Source: Actinoallomurus liliacearum
GTDB taxonomy: Bacteria; Actinomycetota; Actinomycetes; Streptosporangiales; Streptosporangiaceae
DNA: 64,000 bases
Direction of reading: 5' to 3'
Assembly: GCF_039542035.1 (NCBI RefSeq)
Contig: NZ_BAABHJ010000005.1
Span: forward strand, 992,001 to 1,056,000
Shown here one piece after another: positions 51,815 through 60,464 of this stretch; within the stretch, counting starts at the first letter, position 1, and every line of letters begins with the position of its first letter. A program made the translations under genes and the position numbers. A model generated the notes under the pieces. It saw only the letters and a list, made by a program, of their open reading frames with translations, made no database searches and had not been told where the DNA came from.

Positions 51815-54025
51815 GTGCGCGCTCTCGTGTACGGCGACGTCGATCTCAACCTCATCGACGGGTCGGCGATCTGGGCCCAGGGGATGGTGCAGGCGCTGCG
51901 GCTCGCCGGCGTCGAGGTGACCTTCGTCCTCAAGGCCCCGGTGCGGACCGCGCGCCTCGTCGAGCCGCTCGAACAGCTGGCCGGGGTGACCGTACGCCGG
52001 CGGCCGGACGAGGCGACCACGTCGCTGACCGTCGAGGAGGCGGCCGGGCTGCTCACCGAGCTCGACGCCGAGCGGCCGTACGACCTGATCGTCGTGCGCG
52101 GGAAGCGGCTGGCCGTGCGACTGACCGCGACGCCCCTGGCCGGGCGGCTGTGGACGTACCTCACCGACGTGCCGCAGACCGTCGCCGACCTGGACGGGAG
52201 GACGCGCGGCGAGCTGGCGGCGGTCGCCAAGGCGTCCCGGTTCCTGCTCTGCCAGACCGAGGAGCTGCGCTGCCACCTGGAAGGGGTGCTGCACAAGGCG
52301 ACGGGCAAGTGCGTGCTGTTCCCGCCGGTCGTCGCCCTCCCCGACGGTCTCGAACCGGCGGCGGAGCGCGCCCCCGGCCGGCCGCTGCGGCTGGTCTACA
52401 CCGGCAAGTTCGCGCCGCGCTGGAACACCTACGAGATGACCGCGCTGCCGCGGCGGCTGGCCGCCCGGCAGATCGACGCCGAGCTGCACATGATCGGCGA
52501 CAAGATCCACCACGACAGGAAGGACCCGGGCTTCTCCCGCCGCATGCGCGTGGCCCTGGAGTCGACGCCCGGTCTGACCTGGCACGGCGGCCACCCGCGC
52601 GCCGAGGCGATGCGGGTGTCGGCCGGCTGCGACGTAGGGCTGTCCTGGCGTCACCCGGAGCTCGACGCGAGCCTGGAGCTGTCCACCAAGGTCCTGGAGA
52701 TGGGGGCGCTCGGCCTGCCGGTGGTCCTCAACCGCACCCCGATGCACGAGAACCTCCTCGGCGCGGACTATCCGCTGTTCGCCGCGACCGAGGACGACGT
52801 CGTCGACGTGCTCGCGGACGTGACCGACCCGGAGGTCTACGCGCTCGCCCGCCGCCGGTGTCTCGACGCCGCGCGGGCGTTCACCCTCGACGCGGCGGCC
52901 GACCGGCTCCGTACGTACCTGGGGCAGGCGTTCCCCCCGCCGCTGCGAGCCGACGGGGCCGGGCGCAAGACGCGGATCGTCGTGGCCGGGCACGACCTGA
53001 AGTTCTTCACCCGGCTGCTCGACCACATCGGCGCGCTCCCGGACGTCGAGGTGCGCGTCGACCGCTGGCCCGCCCTCGGCACCCACGACCCGGAGGTCAG
53101 CACGGAGCTGGCCGAGTGGGCCGATGTGATCATCTGCGAGTGGTGCGGCCCGAACGCCGTCTGGTACAGCGAGTGGCGCAAGAAGCACGGCCGCCCGGAC
53201 CAGCGCCTGATCGTGCGGCTGCACCGCTTCGAGCTCTACGGCGCGTGGCCGGGACGGCTGGACATCGACCTGATCGACCAGGTCGTCTGCGTCAGCCCGT
53301 CGTACGCGGAGCTGACGCGCAAGATGACCGGCTGGCCCGCCGAGAAGATCACCGTGATCCCCAACTGGGTGGACGTCGCGCAGTTCGACCGCGCCAAGCT
53401 CCCCGGCGCCCGGTTCCACCTCGGCATGATCGGGATCGCGCCGTGGCGCAAGCGCCTCGACCTGGCCGTGGACGCCCTGGAGGAGCTGCGCCGGCAGGAC
53501 CCGCGGTTCACGCTGTTCGTGAAGTCGAAGCTGCCCTGGGACCTGCCGTGGATCTGGAACCGCACGGAGGAGCGGGAGGCGTTCGAGGCGCTGTTCCGGC
53601 GGATCCGGCGGTCACCGCTGCTCGCGCGCTCGGTCGTCTTCGACCCGGCCGGGCCGGACGTCGCCGCGTGGCTGCGCCGCGTCGGTTTCGTGCTGTCCAC
53701 CAGCGACGACGAGAGCTTCCACCTGGCGCCGGCCGAGGGCATGGCGTCCGGGGCGGTGCCCGCGCTGCTCGGCTGGCCGGGCGCGGACACCATCTACGAC
53801 CGGCGCTGGATCCACGAGTCGCCGGCCGCGATGGCGCGGGGGATCGCCGCGATGGTCGCGGGGGGCCGGTGGGACGAGGAGAGGGCGCAGGCCCACGCGG
53901 AGGTCGCGCGGTCCTACGCCCTCGATCTCGTCGGCGAGCGGTGGGTGGAGCTGCTCAGGCCCTCTTCGGCCGCCGCAGCGGCACGAACGCCCACGACATA
54001 TCCGGCTCAAGCGCCCAGTGCATGA
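51815..54025 (+). CDS. double-domain glycosyltransferase (two GT4-like units)
   Basis: Protein of 736 residues made of two GT-B-like units. Unit 1 (about 1-375) has RALVYGDVDLNLIDGSAIWAQGMVQALRLAGVEVTFV and a donor domain ending in ELSTKVLEMGALGLPVVLNRTPMHENLLG. Unit 2 (about 385-736) begins RKTRIVVAGHDLKFFTRLLDHIGALPDVEVRVDRW and contains CVSPSYAELTRKMTGWPAEKITVIPNWVD and the donor motif STSDDESFHLAPAEGMASGAVPALLGWPGAD. The GTG at 51815 has AAGGAG close before it; an ATG at 51791 is the alternative. Two sugars may be added by one protein. Its last 71 bases overlap the convergent acyltransferase gene. Confidence 0.85.
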   Translation: MRALVYGDVDLNLIDGSAIWAQGMVQALRLAGVEVTFVLKAPVRTARLVEPLEQLAGVTVRRRPDEATTSLTVEEAAGLLTELDAERPYDLIVVRGKRLAVRLTATPLAGRLWTYLTDVPQTVADLDGRTRGELAAVAKASRFLLCQTEELRCHLEGVLHKATGKCVLFPPVVALPDGLEPAAERAPGRPLRLVYTGKFAPRWNTYEMTALPRRLAARQIDAELHMIGDKIHHDRKDPGFSRRMRVALESTPGLTWHGGHPRAEAMRVSAGCDVGLSWRHPELDASLELSTKVLEMGALGLPVVLNRTPMHENLLGADYPLFAATEDDVVDVLADVTDPEVYALARRRCLDAARAFTLDAAADRLRTYLGQAFPPPLRADGAGRKTRIVVAGHDLKFFTRLLDHIGALPDVEVRVDRWPALGTHDPEVSTELAEWADVIICEWCGPNAVWYSEWRKKHGRPDQRLIVRLHRFELYGAWPGRLDIDLIDQVVCVSPSYAELTRKMTGWPAEKITVIPNWVDVAQFDRAKLPGARFHLGMIGIAPWRKRLDLAVDALEELRRQDPRFTLFVKSKLPWDLPWIWNRTEEREAFEALFRRIRRSPLLARSVVFDPAGPDVAAWLRRVGFVLSTSDDESFHLAPAEGMASGAVPALLGWPGADTIYDRRWIHESPAAMARGIAAMVAGGRWDEERAQAHAEVARSYALDLVGERWVELLRPSSAAAAARTPTTYPAQAPSA

Positions 54026-55076
54026 CCTTGCGCACCGGCGGGGTGCAGAGCAGCGTCGCCACCACCGCGCCGGTCGCCGCGGTCACCAGCACGCCCGGGA
54101 TGGTGTGCAGGAACGACACGTCGTACCAGCCCATGTACTCCATCAGCTTCGTGAGGAAGCCGTGCAGCAGGTAGGCGTACAGCGTGGCGCCGCCGAGGCC
54201 GGTGAACCACGTCTGCTTGGCCGGCACCATGGTCAGGAACGCCGTCACCAGGATGGTCGCCGCGATCATCAGGCCCAGGCGCATGCCCGTGCCGGTGAGG
54301 TTGTTCACGTGCATGTGGGCGTTGGGGCTGCGCCAGTACACCCACTCGGTCGTCATGTGGCGGTCGGCGACGAAGAAGGTGAAGACGAACCCGAACAGGA
54401 GCGTCAGCGCCCCCAGCACGCGGGCCTTGGTCTGCTTGAGCAGGTCGAAGTGCTCCTGCTTGAGCATGAGGCCCAGGACGTAGAACGGCACGAGGCCGAA
54501 CGTGCGGTGCATCTCCAGCTCGTCCGGCAGGTCGCTCATGCCCGACAGCAGGGAGATGATCAGGGCCACCAGCACCGGCCAGCGGATCTGCTGCCACACC
54601 GGCGTGGACAGGCGCCACAGGAACAGCGCCATCAGGAACCAGGTGAGGTAGTACGGGTCGAGCAGGCTGATCTGGAAGGCGGAGTGGCCGACCGCCCAGT
54701 GGTACGTGGAGTACGCCGTCTCGAAGACGATGTACGGGACGCCCAGGTTGGTGATCAGCTTGCGGGCCTTGCCCCCGGAGAACGTGAAGTTCCGGGAGAA
54801 GTAGCCGGTGATCACGATGAACACCGGCATGTGGAACGTGTAGACGAACAGGTACAGGGCATGCGCGAACCGGACGTCGCGCAGGTTGACGATCGAGTGG
54901 CCCATCACGACCAGGACGATCGCCAGGAACTTGGCGTTGTCGAAGAACGGGTCCCGCCGGCGGCGCGCGCGGGGCGCGGGCACGGCGGGCAGCGCGGGGG
55001 AGACGGCGTACAGGTCGGGGATCGTTGGCGGGGACGACGACGGGTAATGGGCGTAGTTCGCGGTCGGCGAGGTCAT
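53955..55076 (-). CDS. acyltransferase family 3 membrane protein
   Basis: Membrane O-acyltransferase-like protein of 373 residues with about ten hydrophobic segments. The family signature near the first helix is present (DNAKFLAIVLVVMGHSIVNLRDV, with the conserved His), and MPVFIVITGYFSRN and the central loops match Acyl_transf_3. Members add acetyl or longer acyl groups to sugars of surface polysaccharides. A proline-rich cytoplasmic tail covers residues 1-40. Its 3' end overlaps the double glycosyltransferase gene, which suggests long-standing pairing. Acyl donor and sugar position are unknown. Confidence 0.9.
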   Translation of the reverse strand: MTSPTANYAHYPSSSPPTIPDLYAVSPALPAVPAPRARRRRDPFFDNAKFLAIVLVVMGHSIVNLRDVRFAHALYLFVYTFHMPVFIVITGYFSRNFTFSGGKARKLITNLGVPYIVFETAYSTYHWAVGHSAFQISLLDPYYLTWFLMALFLWRLSTPVWQQIRWPVLVALIISLLSGMSDLPDELEMHRTFGLVPFYVLGLMLKQEHFDLLKQTKARVLGALTLLFGFVFTFFVADRHMTTEWVYWRSPNAHMHVNNLTGTGMRLGLMIAATILVTAFLTMVPAKQTWFTGLGGATLYAYLLHGFLTKLMEYMGWYDVSFLHTIPGVLVTAATGAVVATLLCTPPVRKVMHWALEPDMSWAFVPLRRPKRA

Positions 55077-55217
55077 CGATTCCAGAAAGTGGAGGCGGAG
55101 TTCCGGACCCCGGGGAGATCACGGGGCTCAGAAACGACCATACCGACACTCGGAGGCACACGCAGGACAACGGCCGAGCTATGAGGAACCTCTCAGGAAC
55201 GGCGCGGACCGGCGGGT

Positions 55218-56651
55218 CTAGGACTTGTCCGAGCAGACGTCGGCGGCGGCGTTCACCGCTCCGGCGGCGCTCGAGGAGGGGATCTCGGCCGACTGCGCGC
55301 TCTTCAGCCCCTGCCAGTCGGGGCCCAGGACGAGGTCCACGGTCCCGGCCGGAGTGTCCTGTCCGGCGACCGGCTTGGCGTTCGGGACGACCTGGGCGAG
55401 GGCGGCGGCCTGCTGGTCGGCGCCGGTGCCGTAGCGCACCTCGGTCGTGCTCGGCTTCGTGCCGGTCAGGGTGCCGACCTTGACCACCTGGTAGCCGCGC
55501 GCCTTGAGCTGGTCCCCGGCCCGTCCGGCGAGCCCGGGGGTCGCCGTGCCGTTGAGGACCTCGACCTTCACCTGCGCCGGCGGGATCTTCACCTTCTTGG
55601 TGGCGGCCTGGGCCTGCACCTGGTTGTCGTTGCGGATCGCGGCGAACAGGTTGTCCGCGTCCGGCTGCCTGAACGCGACGCGGTTGATATCGGGCGCGTA
55701 CGCCCCATTCGGCACGGTGATGAACTGCACCTTGCCGGCCGACATGCCCTGCACGCTGCCGGCGACCTTCTTCATCTCGTCGACGGTGAAGTCCTTGTCG
55801 GTGGTGACCGACTTGGTGGCGGCGTCGAGGAAGCTCAGCAGCTTCGACGGGTTGGTCAGTGTGCCGTTGCTCGTCGCCTTCTTCACGACGGCGCCGAGGA
55901 ACTTCTGCTGGCGCTTGATGCGGTCGAGGTCGGAGCCGTTGCCGAGGCCGTGGCGCGTGCGGACGTAGGCCAGCGCCTGCTCGCCCTTGACGACGTGCCG
56001 CCCGGCGGACAGGTACAGCTTGCTGCTCTTGTCGGCGACGCGCTTGGGCAGGCAGATCTCGACGCCGCCGAGGGCGTCCACGACCCGCTTGAACCCGGAG
56101 AAGTCGACCTTGACGAAGTGGTCGATACGGATCTTCGTCAGCGCCTCGAGGGTCCGGATCGTGCAGGCGGCGCCGCCGTTGTTGAACGACGAGTTGATCA
56201 TGGCGACGCTCTGCGCCGGGATGGTGCGGCCGCTGCTCGTCTTGCAGGAGGGGATCGGCACCATCGAGTCCCGGGGGAAGCTGATGCCGACGGCCTTCTT
56301 CCCCCCGGGGGACAGGTGCAGCAGGATCATCGTGTCGGAGCGCTCGCCGACGTCCTTGCCGTACTTGGCGTTCGCGCCGTTCCGCTGGTCCGAGCCGATG
56401 AGCAGGACGTTCAGCGCGTTGTTGAGCTTGGGCGGGCGCTTGCCGCCCAGCTGGGCGGCGACGTCCTCGTGCTTGATGTTGCCTTCGAGCTTCCGGTAGG
56501 CCGCGTAGGCGGCCAGGCTCGTGCCGACGAGGACCACCGCCATCCCGATGGACGCCCAACCGATCACGCGCCACCAGATCCCCCGCTTCGGCGGGGGACC
56601 GGACGCATGGTCCTGGCCCAGGTAGTCGTAGTCGCTGATCATCGGCCCCAT
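55218..56651 (-). CDS. LytR-CpsA-Psr (LCP) family glycopolymer ligase
   Basis: Second LCP ligase, 477 residues. A short cytoplasmic tail and one membrane helix (about 27-50) lead to the LCP domain, with NVLLIGSDQRNG, GERSDTMILLHLSPGGKKAVGISFPRDSMVPIP and RVVDALGGVEICLPKRV carrying the pyrophosphate-binding Arg and Asp residues. A LytR_C domain follows (about 365-455). A start at M4 (56642) is also possible. In mycobacteria the LCP gene cpsA (Rv3267) lies next to a TIGR03089 gene (Rv3268) as here. Probable role: attaching the locus's glycopolymer to peptidoglycan. Confidence 0.94.
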   Translation of the reverse strand: MGPMISDYDYLGQDHASGPPPKRGIWWRVIGWASIGMAVVLVGTSLAAYAAYRKLEGNIKHEDVAAQLGGKRPPKLNNALNVLLIGSDQRNGANAKYGKDVGERSDTMILLHLSPGGKKAVGISFPRDSMVPIPSCKTSSGRTIPAQSVAMINSSFNNGGAACTIRTLEALTKIRIDHFVKVDFSGFKRVVDALGGVEICLPKRVADKSSKLYLSAGRHVVKGEQALAYVRTRHGLGNGSDLDRIKRQQKFLGAVVKKATSNGTLTNPSKLLSFLDAATKSVTTDKDFTVDEMKKVAGSVQGMSAGKVQFITVPNGAYAPDINRVAFRQPDADNLFAAIRNDNQVQAQAATKKVKIPPAQVKVEVLNGTATPGLAGRAGDQLKARGYQVVKVGTLTGTKPSTTEVRYGTGADQQAAALAQVVPNAKPVAGQDTPAGTVDLVLGPDWQGLKSAQSAEIPSSSAAGAVNAAADVCSDKS

Positions 56652-56686
56652 CGGCTCGGCATTAATCCATGTAACGGGCGATCCGG

Positions 56687-57409
56687 TCAGATCACGGATG
56701 TCACATGTTCTACTGAGATTCGGCGTTCCAAACCTGTCTTGTCGAGGTTTTGGCAGATTATTACTGATCCACCCGAGGTCAAAGGCCCCAGCAGACCTTT
56801 CAGGAGACCCTCAGGTGTGTCGAATCCCACAGTCGTGAGCACCCGGCTACCCTCCGGCGTGCCCAACGCGCGGGCCTCCGCGAGGAGTTCCGTCCCCGTC
56901 AGGGTCCGCCCGGCGAACTCCACCACCGGGGCGCCGGCATCGAGGACGCCGCCGGAGAAACGGTCGCCGTACGCGCGCACCTCCACCGCGTAGTCGATGA
57001 CGCCCGGCGGGCACTCCGCCAGCGGCGCGCCGAGCGAGTCCAGGGACAGACCGACGACGTCGACGGCCGAGCGCGCCGCCTCGGCCAGCCGGGCGGGCTC
57101 CGCCGCTACGATGTCGGCGTCGCCCGGGATGGCGCCGTCGCCGACCGGCACCGCCGTCAGCCCGGCCGACCAGCATGCGAACAGCCAGACGGCGGTCTGC
57201 CAGTGCCCCGGAAGGGCGAGGGCCACCCGTCCGGACGGTACCGCACCGAGCCCGTCGACCAGGAGGTTCGCGGTCTTGGCCACCCAGTTGTCGAACGTCT
57301 TCACCGACAGTTCGACGCGATCTCCGGTGGCGTCGTCGTAGAAGGTGACGAGCGGACGGGACGGGTCGGCGGCCAGGGCCCCGCGCAGGAGCTCAACGGG
57401 ATGTGACAT
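56687..57409 (-). CDS. TIGR03089 family protein (short AMP-binding-like)
   Basis: Protein of 240 residues resembling the N-terminal subdomain of acyl-CoA/AMP-forming synthetases (PLVTFYDDATGDRVELSVKTFDNWVAKTANLLVDG; LPGHWQTAVWLFACWSAGLTAVPV). The rest of the adenylation fold, including the nucleotide-binding loop and the C-terminal Lys domain, is absent, so catalysis is doubtful. I recognise it as the TIGR03089 family, usually found beside LCP ligase genes. The ATG at 57409 begins MSHPVELLRG. It is divergent from the GT-C-like gene and lies 35 bases upstream of the LCP gene in the same direction. Confidence 0.85.
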   Translation of the reverse strand: MSHPVELLRGALAADPSRPLVTFYDDATGDRVELSVKTFDNWVAKTANLLVDGLGAVPSGRVALALPGHWQTAVWLFACWSAGLTAVPVGDGAIPGDADIVAAEPARLAEAARSAVDVVGLSLDSLGAPLAECPPGVIDYAVEVRAYGDRFSGGVLDAGAPVVEFAGRTLTGTELLAEARALGTPEGSRVLTTVGFDTPEGLLKGLLGPLTSGGSVIICQNLDKTGLERRISVEHVTSVI

Positions 57410-57470
57410 GAAAGTGAAGATTACGGCCACTCGGCCGTCAGGCTCGCGCGGCCGTTACTCTCCGGACTCG

Positions 57471-59513
57471 ATGGACGACAACGACGGAGGTTCCGGAGCA
57501 TCCCGGGCGGACCTCCTCCTCGCCCGGATCACCGTCATCCCGGCCCTGCTCCTGGCCTCCTGGCTGGCGGTCGCCCTGCCGCTGCTGATGGCGGGGATCT
57601 TCCGGCCCTGGGCGGCGATCCCGCTGTACGTACCGGTGGCGGCGGTCACGCTCAGGTTCGGCCTGCGGGCCGTACGGCCCACCGGCCTGACGATGGGCCG
57701 GGCCTCCTGGCGGCCGGTGGCGTGGCTCCTCGTGATCGCGGCGGCGTTCGGCGCGCTGCAGCTCGTGATGTGCTCCCAGCAGATCGTCGTGCGCCGCGAC
57801 CCGGCGTCGTACTTCAACTTCGCGACCTGGCTGGCGGGCCACGGCTCGCTGCCGATCCCGCAGATGCGGTGGGCGTTCGGCGGCGGGGACGGCGCGCTGA
57901 CGTACGGCAGCCCGGCGTTCTACCAGCGCGGCGGCGTGCTCGTCCCGCAGTTCATGGCCGGGATGCCGCTGACCGTCACGCCGGGCGGCTGGCTCGGCGG
58001 ACCGTACGCGACGCTGGCGATGATGCCGCTGGTCGGCGCGCTGGCGCTGATCTCGTTCGCGGGCCTGGCCGCCCGGCTGATCGGCTCGCGCTGGGCGCCC
58101 GTCGCGGCGCTGGCGCTCGGGCTGACCTGGCCGATGATGATGATCTCCCGGTCGATCTACAGCGAGACGGGCGCGCTGATTCTCATGTTCGGCGGCGTGT
58201 CCCTCACGCTCGACGCGGTGCGCGCGGGCCGCCGCCTGCCGGCGCTGCTCGGCGGGCTGTCGCTGGGGCTGACGATCCTCGTGCGCATCGACGGGGTGCG
58301 CGACGTGCTGCCGGTGGTGGCGTTCGCGGGGTTGCTGCTCGCGCTGCGGCGGCGCGTCGGCCTCCCGCTGCTGGCGGGCCTGACGGCCGGCGTCGGCGCG
58401 GGACTGCTCGAGGGCTTCGTGATGTCCCGGCCCTACCTGCACTACCTGGGCGCGTCGCTGTATCCGCTGCTGCTCATCGCGGTCGCGGTGGTCGCGGCCT
58501 CGGCGGTCGCGAGCCTGGTGATCCGCCGCTGGGGGCTGCCGGACCTCACGAGGTTCCGGCTGCCGGACCTGGCGGTCCCGGCGACCTTCGCGATGCTGGC
58601 CTTCTTCGCCGCCCGCCCGATGCTGCAGACCGTGCGCCGGGTGCCGAACAACCCCGACGACCGGGTCAACGCCTCCTTCATCGCCGCCCTGCAGCGGTCC
58701 CAGAACCTGCCGCTCGACCCGAACCGCCAGTACTCGGAGCTGAGCCTGCACTGGGTGGCGTGGTACATCGGGATCCCCGCCGTCCTGCTGGCCGCCGTGG
58801 GCGCCGCGGTGGTCCTGCGCGACCTGCTGCGGCGGCGCCGCACCGCCTGGCTCCTGCCGTACGCGCTGATCGTCTGGACGACGCTGGCGACCCTCTGGCG
58901 GCCCGGCATCACGCCCGACCATCCGTGGGCGAGCCGCCGCCTCATCGGCATGGTGATCCCCGGCCTGCTCCTGCTCGCGCTGTGGGCCGTCGCCTGGACG
59001 GCGCGCCACGCGCGGCGGTTCGTCCCGGGCCGCGCGGCCACGACCGGCGTGGCGGTCGTGGGCGCGCTGATGATCCTGGTACCGACCGCATGGGCCTCGG
59101 CGCCGATGGCGGTGACGCGGACCGAGGAGCGCGAGGTGTCCCAGGCGCAGGCGATGTGCCGGGCCATCGGCCCGAACGCCTCGGTGCTCTTCATCGAACG
59201 CGTCACCGGCGACCGGTTCGCCCAGCTCATCCGCGGGATGTGCGGCACGCCCACCGCCCGCGTGCGCATCGCCGCCGGGTTCAAGACCGCACCGGAGAAC
59301 GACGTGCGGCGAGTGATCCAGAAGGTCGTCGCGGCCGGCCGTCGTCCGGTGCTGCTGGGCGCCGACTCCATCGACGTCGAGCCGTACGGCCGGGCCGAGC
59401 GGGTCTTCCACGTCCACACCCGCCGGGACGCGAGCACCCTGGTGTCGGCCCCCCGGGGCACGTGGTCGCTCACGATCAACGTCTGGATGACCGATCCCGT
59501 GTACAGAGGGTGA
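57471..59513 (+). CDS. polytopic membrane protein, GT-C glycosyltransferase-like
   Basis: Membrane protein of 680 residues with about 11-13 hydrophobic segments and an extracytoplasmic C-terminal part. After the second or third helix the loop reads VRRDPASYFNFATWLAGHGSLPIP, the acidic D-x-x-x-Y loop common in GT-C transferases (PMT/ArnT-like) that use polyprenyl-phosphate sugars. A later YSETGALILMFGG segment is also GT-C-like. It is followed 4 bases on by a polyprenyl-phosphate GT2 frame, which could make its donor. The ATG at 57471 is preferred over upstream frames. Exact family not resolved. Confidence 0.75.
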   Translation: MDDNDGGSGASRADLLLARITVIPALLLASWLAVALPLLMAGIFRPWAAIPLYVPVAAVTLRFGLRAVRPTGLTMGRASWRPVAWLLVIAAAFGALQLVMCSQQIVVRRDPASYFNFATWLAGHGSLPIPQMRWAFGGGDGALTYGSPAFYQRGGVLVPQFMAGMPLTVTPGGWLGGPYATLAMMPLVGALALISFAGLAARLIGSRWAPVAALALGLTWPMMMISRSIYSETGALILMFGGVSLTLDAVRAGRRLPALLGGLSLGLTILVRIDGVRDVLPVVAFAGLLLALRRRVGLPLLAGLTAGVGAGLLEGFVMSRPYLHYLGASLYPLLLIAVAVVAASAVASLVIRRWGLPDLTRFRLPDLAVPATFAMLAFFAARPMLQTVRRVPNNPDDRVNASFIAALQRSQNLPLDPNRQYSELSLHWVAWYIGIPAVLLAAVGAAVVLRDLLRRRRTAWLLPYALIVWTTLATLWRPGITPDHPWASRRLIGMVIPGLLLLALWAVAWTARHARRFVPGRAATTGVAVVGALMILVPTAWASAPMAVTRTEEREVSQAQAMCRAIGPNASVLFIERVTGDRFAQLIRGMCGTPTARVRIAAGFKTAPENDVRRVIQKVVAAGRRPVLLGADSIDVEPYGRAERVFHVHTRRDASTLVSAPRGTWSLTINVWMTDPVYRG

Positions 59514-59567
59514 ACGTTGCGTACGCTTGGAACCGTGCACCGGAGCGGGCGACTATCCTCGCCGGGC

Positions 59568-60464
59568 GTGACTACCACGCCCCATGTGACGATCGTCCTG
59601 CCGTGTTACAACGAGCAGGATCACGTCATCGACGAGGTCGAGCGCATCTGCAAGGCGATGGACGCCAGCGGGCACACCTATGAGCTGCTGGCCGTCGACG
59701 ACTGCTCGACCGATGACACCCTGGCCCGGCTCGAGGCGGCGGCCCCGCAGTTCCCGAACATGCAGGTCGTGCCGTTCCACCGCAACGGCGGATCCGGCAC
59801 CGTCCGGCGGATCGGCTCCCAGCAGGCGCGAGGCGACATCGTCGTCTGGACCGACGCCGACATGAGCTACCCGAACGAGCGGATTCCCGACCTGATCGAC
59901 ATCCTCGACCAGGACCCGACCATCGACCAGGTCGTCGGCGCCCGCACCACCGAGGAGGGCACCCACAAGTTCCTGCGGGTGCCGGCCAAGTGGTTCATCC
60001 GCAAGGTGGCCGAGCGGCTCGCCGGGCAGAAGATCCCCGACCTGAACTCCGGACTGCGAGCCTTCCGCAAGGACGTCGCCGAGCCCTACCTGAAACTCCT
60101 GCCGCCCGGCTTCTCCTGCGTCACGACGATCACGTTGGCGTTCATGTCGAACCAGCACGACATCCGCTACGTCCCGATCGACTATTTCAAGCGGTCCGGC
60201 AGCTCGAAGTTCCACTTCGTGCACGACGCCTACCGCTACATCCTGCAGGTGCTGCGGATGGTGATGTACTTCAACCCGCTGAAGGTCCTGATGCCGCTCG
60301 CGCTGTGGCTGCTGGGACTCGGCGTGGCCAAGGGCATCCTCGACATGATCCTGCACCCCCTGCGGTTCGCGATCAACACGGTGCTGATCTTCGTGACCGG
60401 GCTGATCATCGCGTCGATGGCGTTGCTGGCCGACTTGATCGTGCGATCGCGGGGAGACACGTGA
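59568..60464 (+). CDS. polyprenyl-phosphate glycosyltransferase (GT2, DPM1/GtrB-like)
   Basis: GT2 enzyme of 298 residues. VTIVLPCYNEQDHVIDEV opens the fold, VVWTDADMSYPNERIPDLI carries the DxD metal site, and SGLRAFRKD and VPIDYFKRSGSSKFHFVHDAYRYI match the dolichyl/undecaprenyl-phosphate sugar transferase subgroup. Two C-terminal helices (about 233-254 and 262-284) fix it to the membrane. It should move a sugar from a nucleotide onto a polyprenyl phosphate for use by the GT-C-like protein encoded before it. The start is uncertain: TTG 59517, GTG 59535 and GTG 59568 are in frame. Its stop overlaps the next GT4 gene (GTGA). Confidence 0.85.
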   Translation: MTTTPHVTIVLPCYNEQDHVIDEVERICKAMDASGHTYELLAVDDCSTDDTLARLEAAAPQFPNMQVVPFHRNGGSGTVRRIGSQQARGDIVVWTDADMSYPNERIPDLIDILDQDPTIDQVVGARTTEEGTHKFLRVPAKWFIRKVAERLAGQKIPDLNSGLRAFRKDVAEPYLKLLPPGFSCVTTITLAFMSNQHDIRYVPIDYFKRSGSSKFHFVHDAYRYILQVLRMVMYFNPLKVLMPLALWLLGLGVAKGILDMILHPLRFAINTVLIFVTGLIIASMALLADLIVRSRGDT

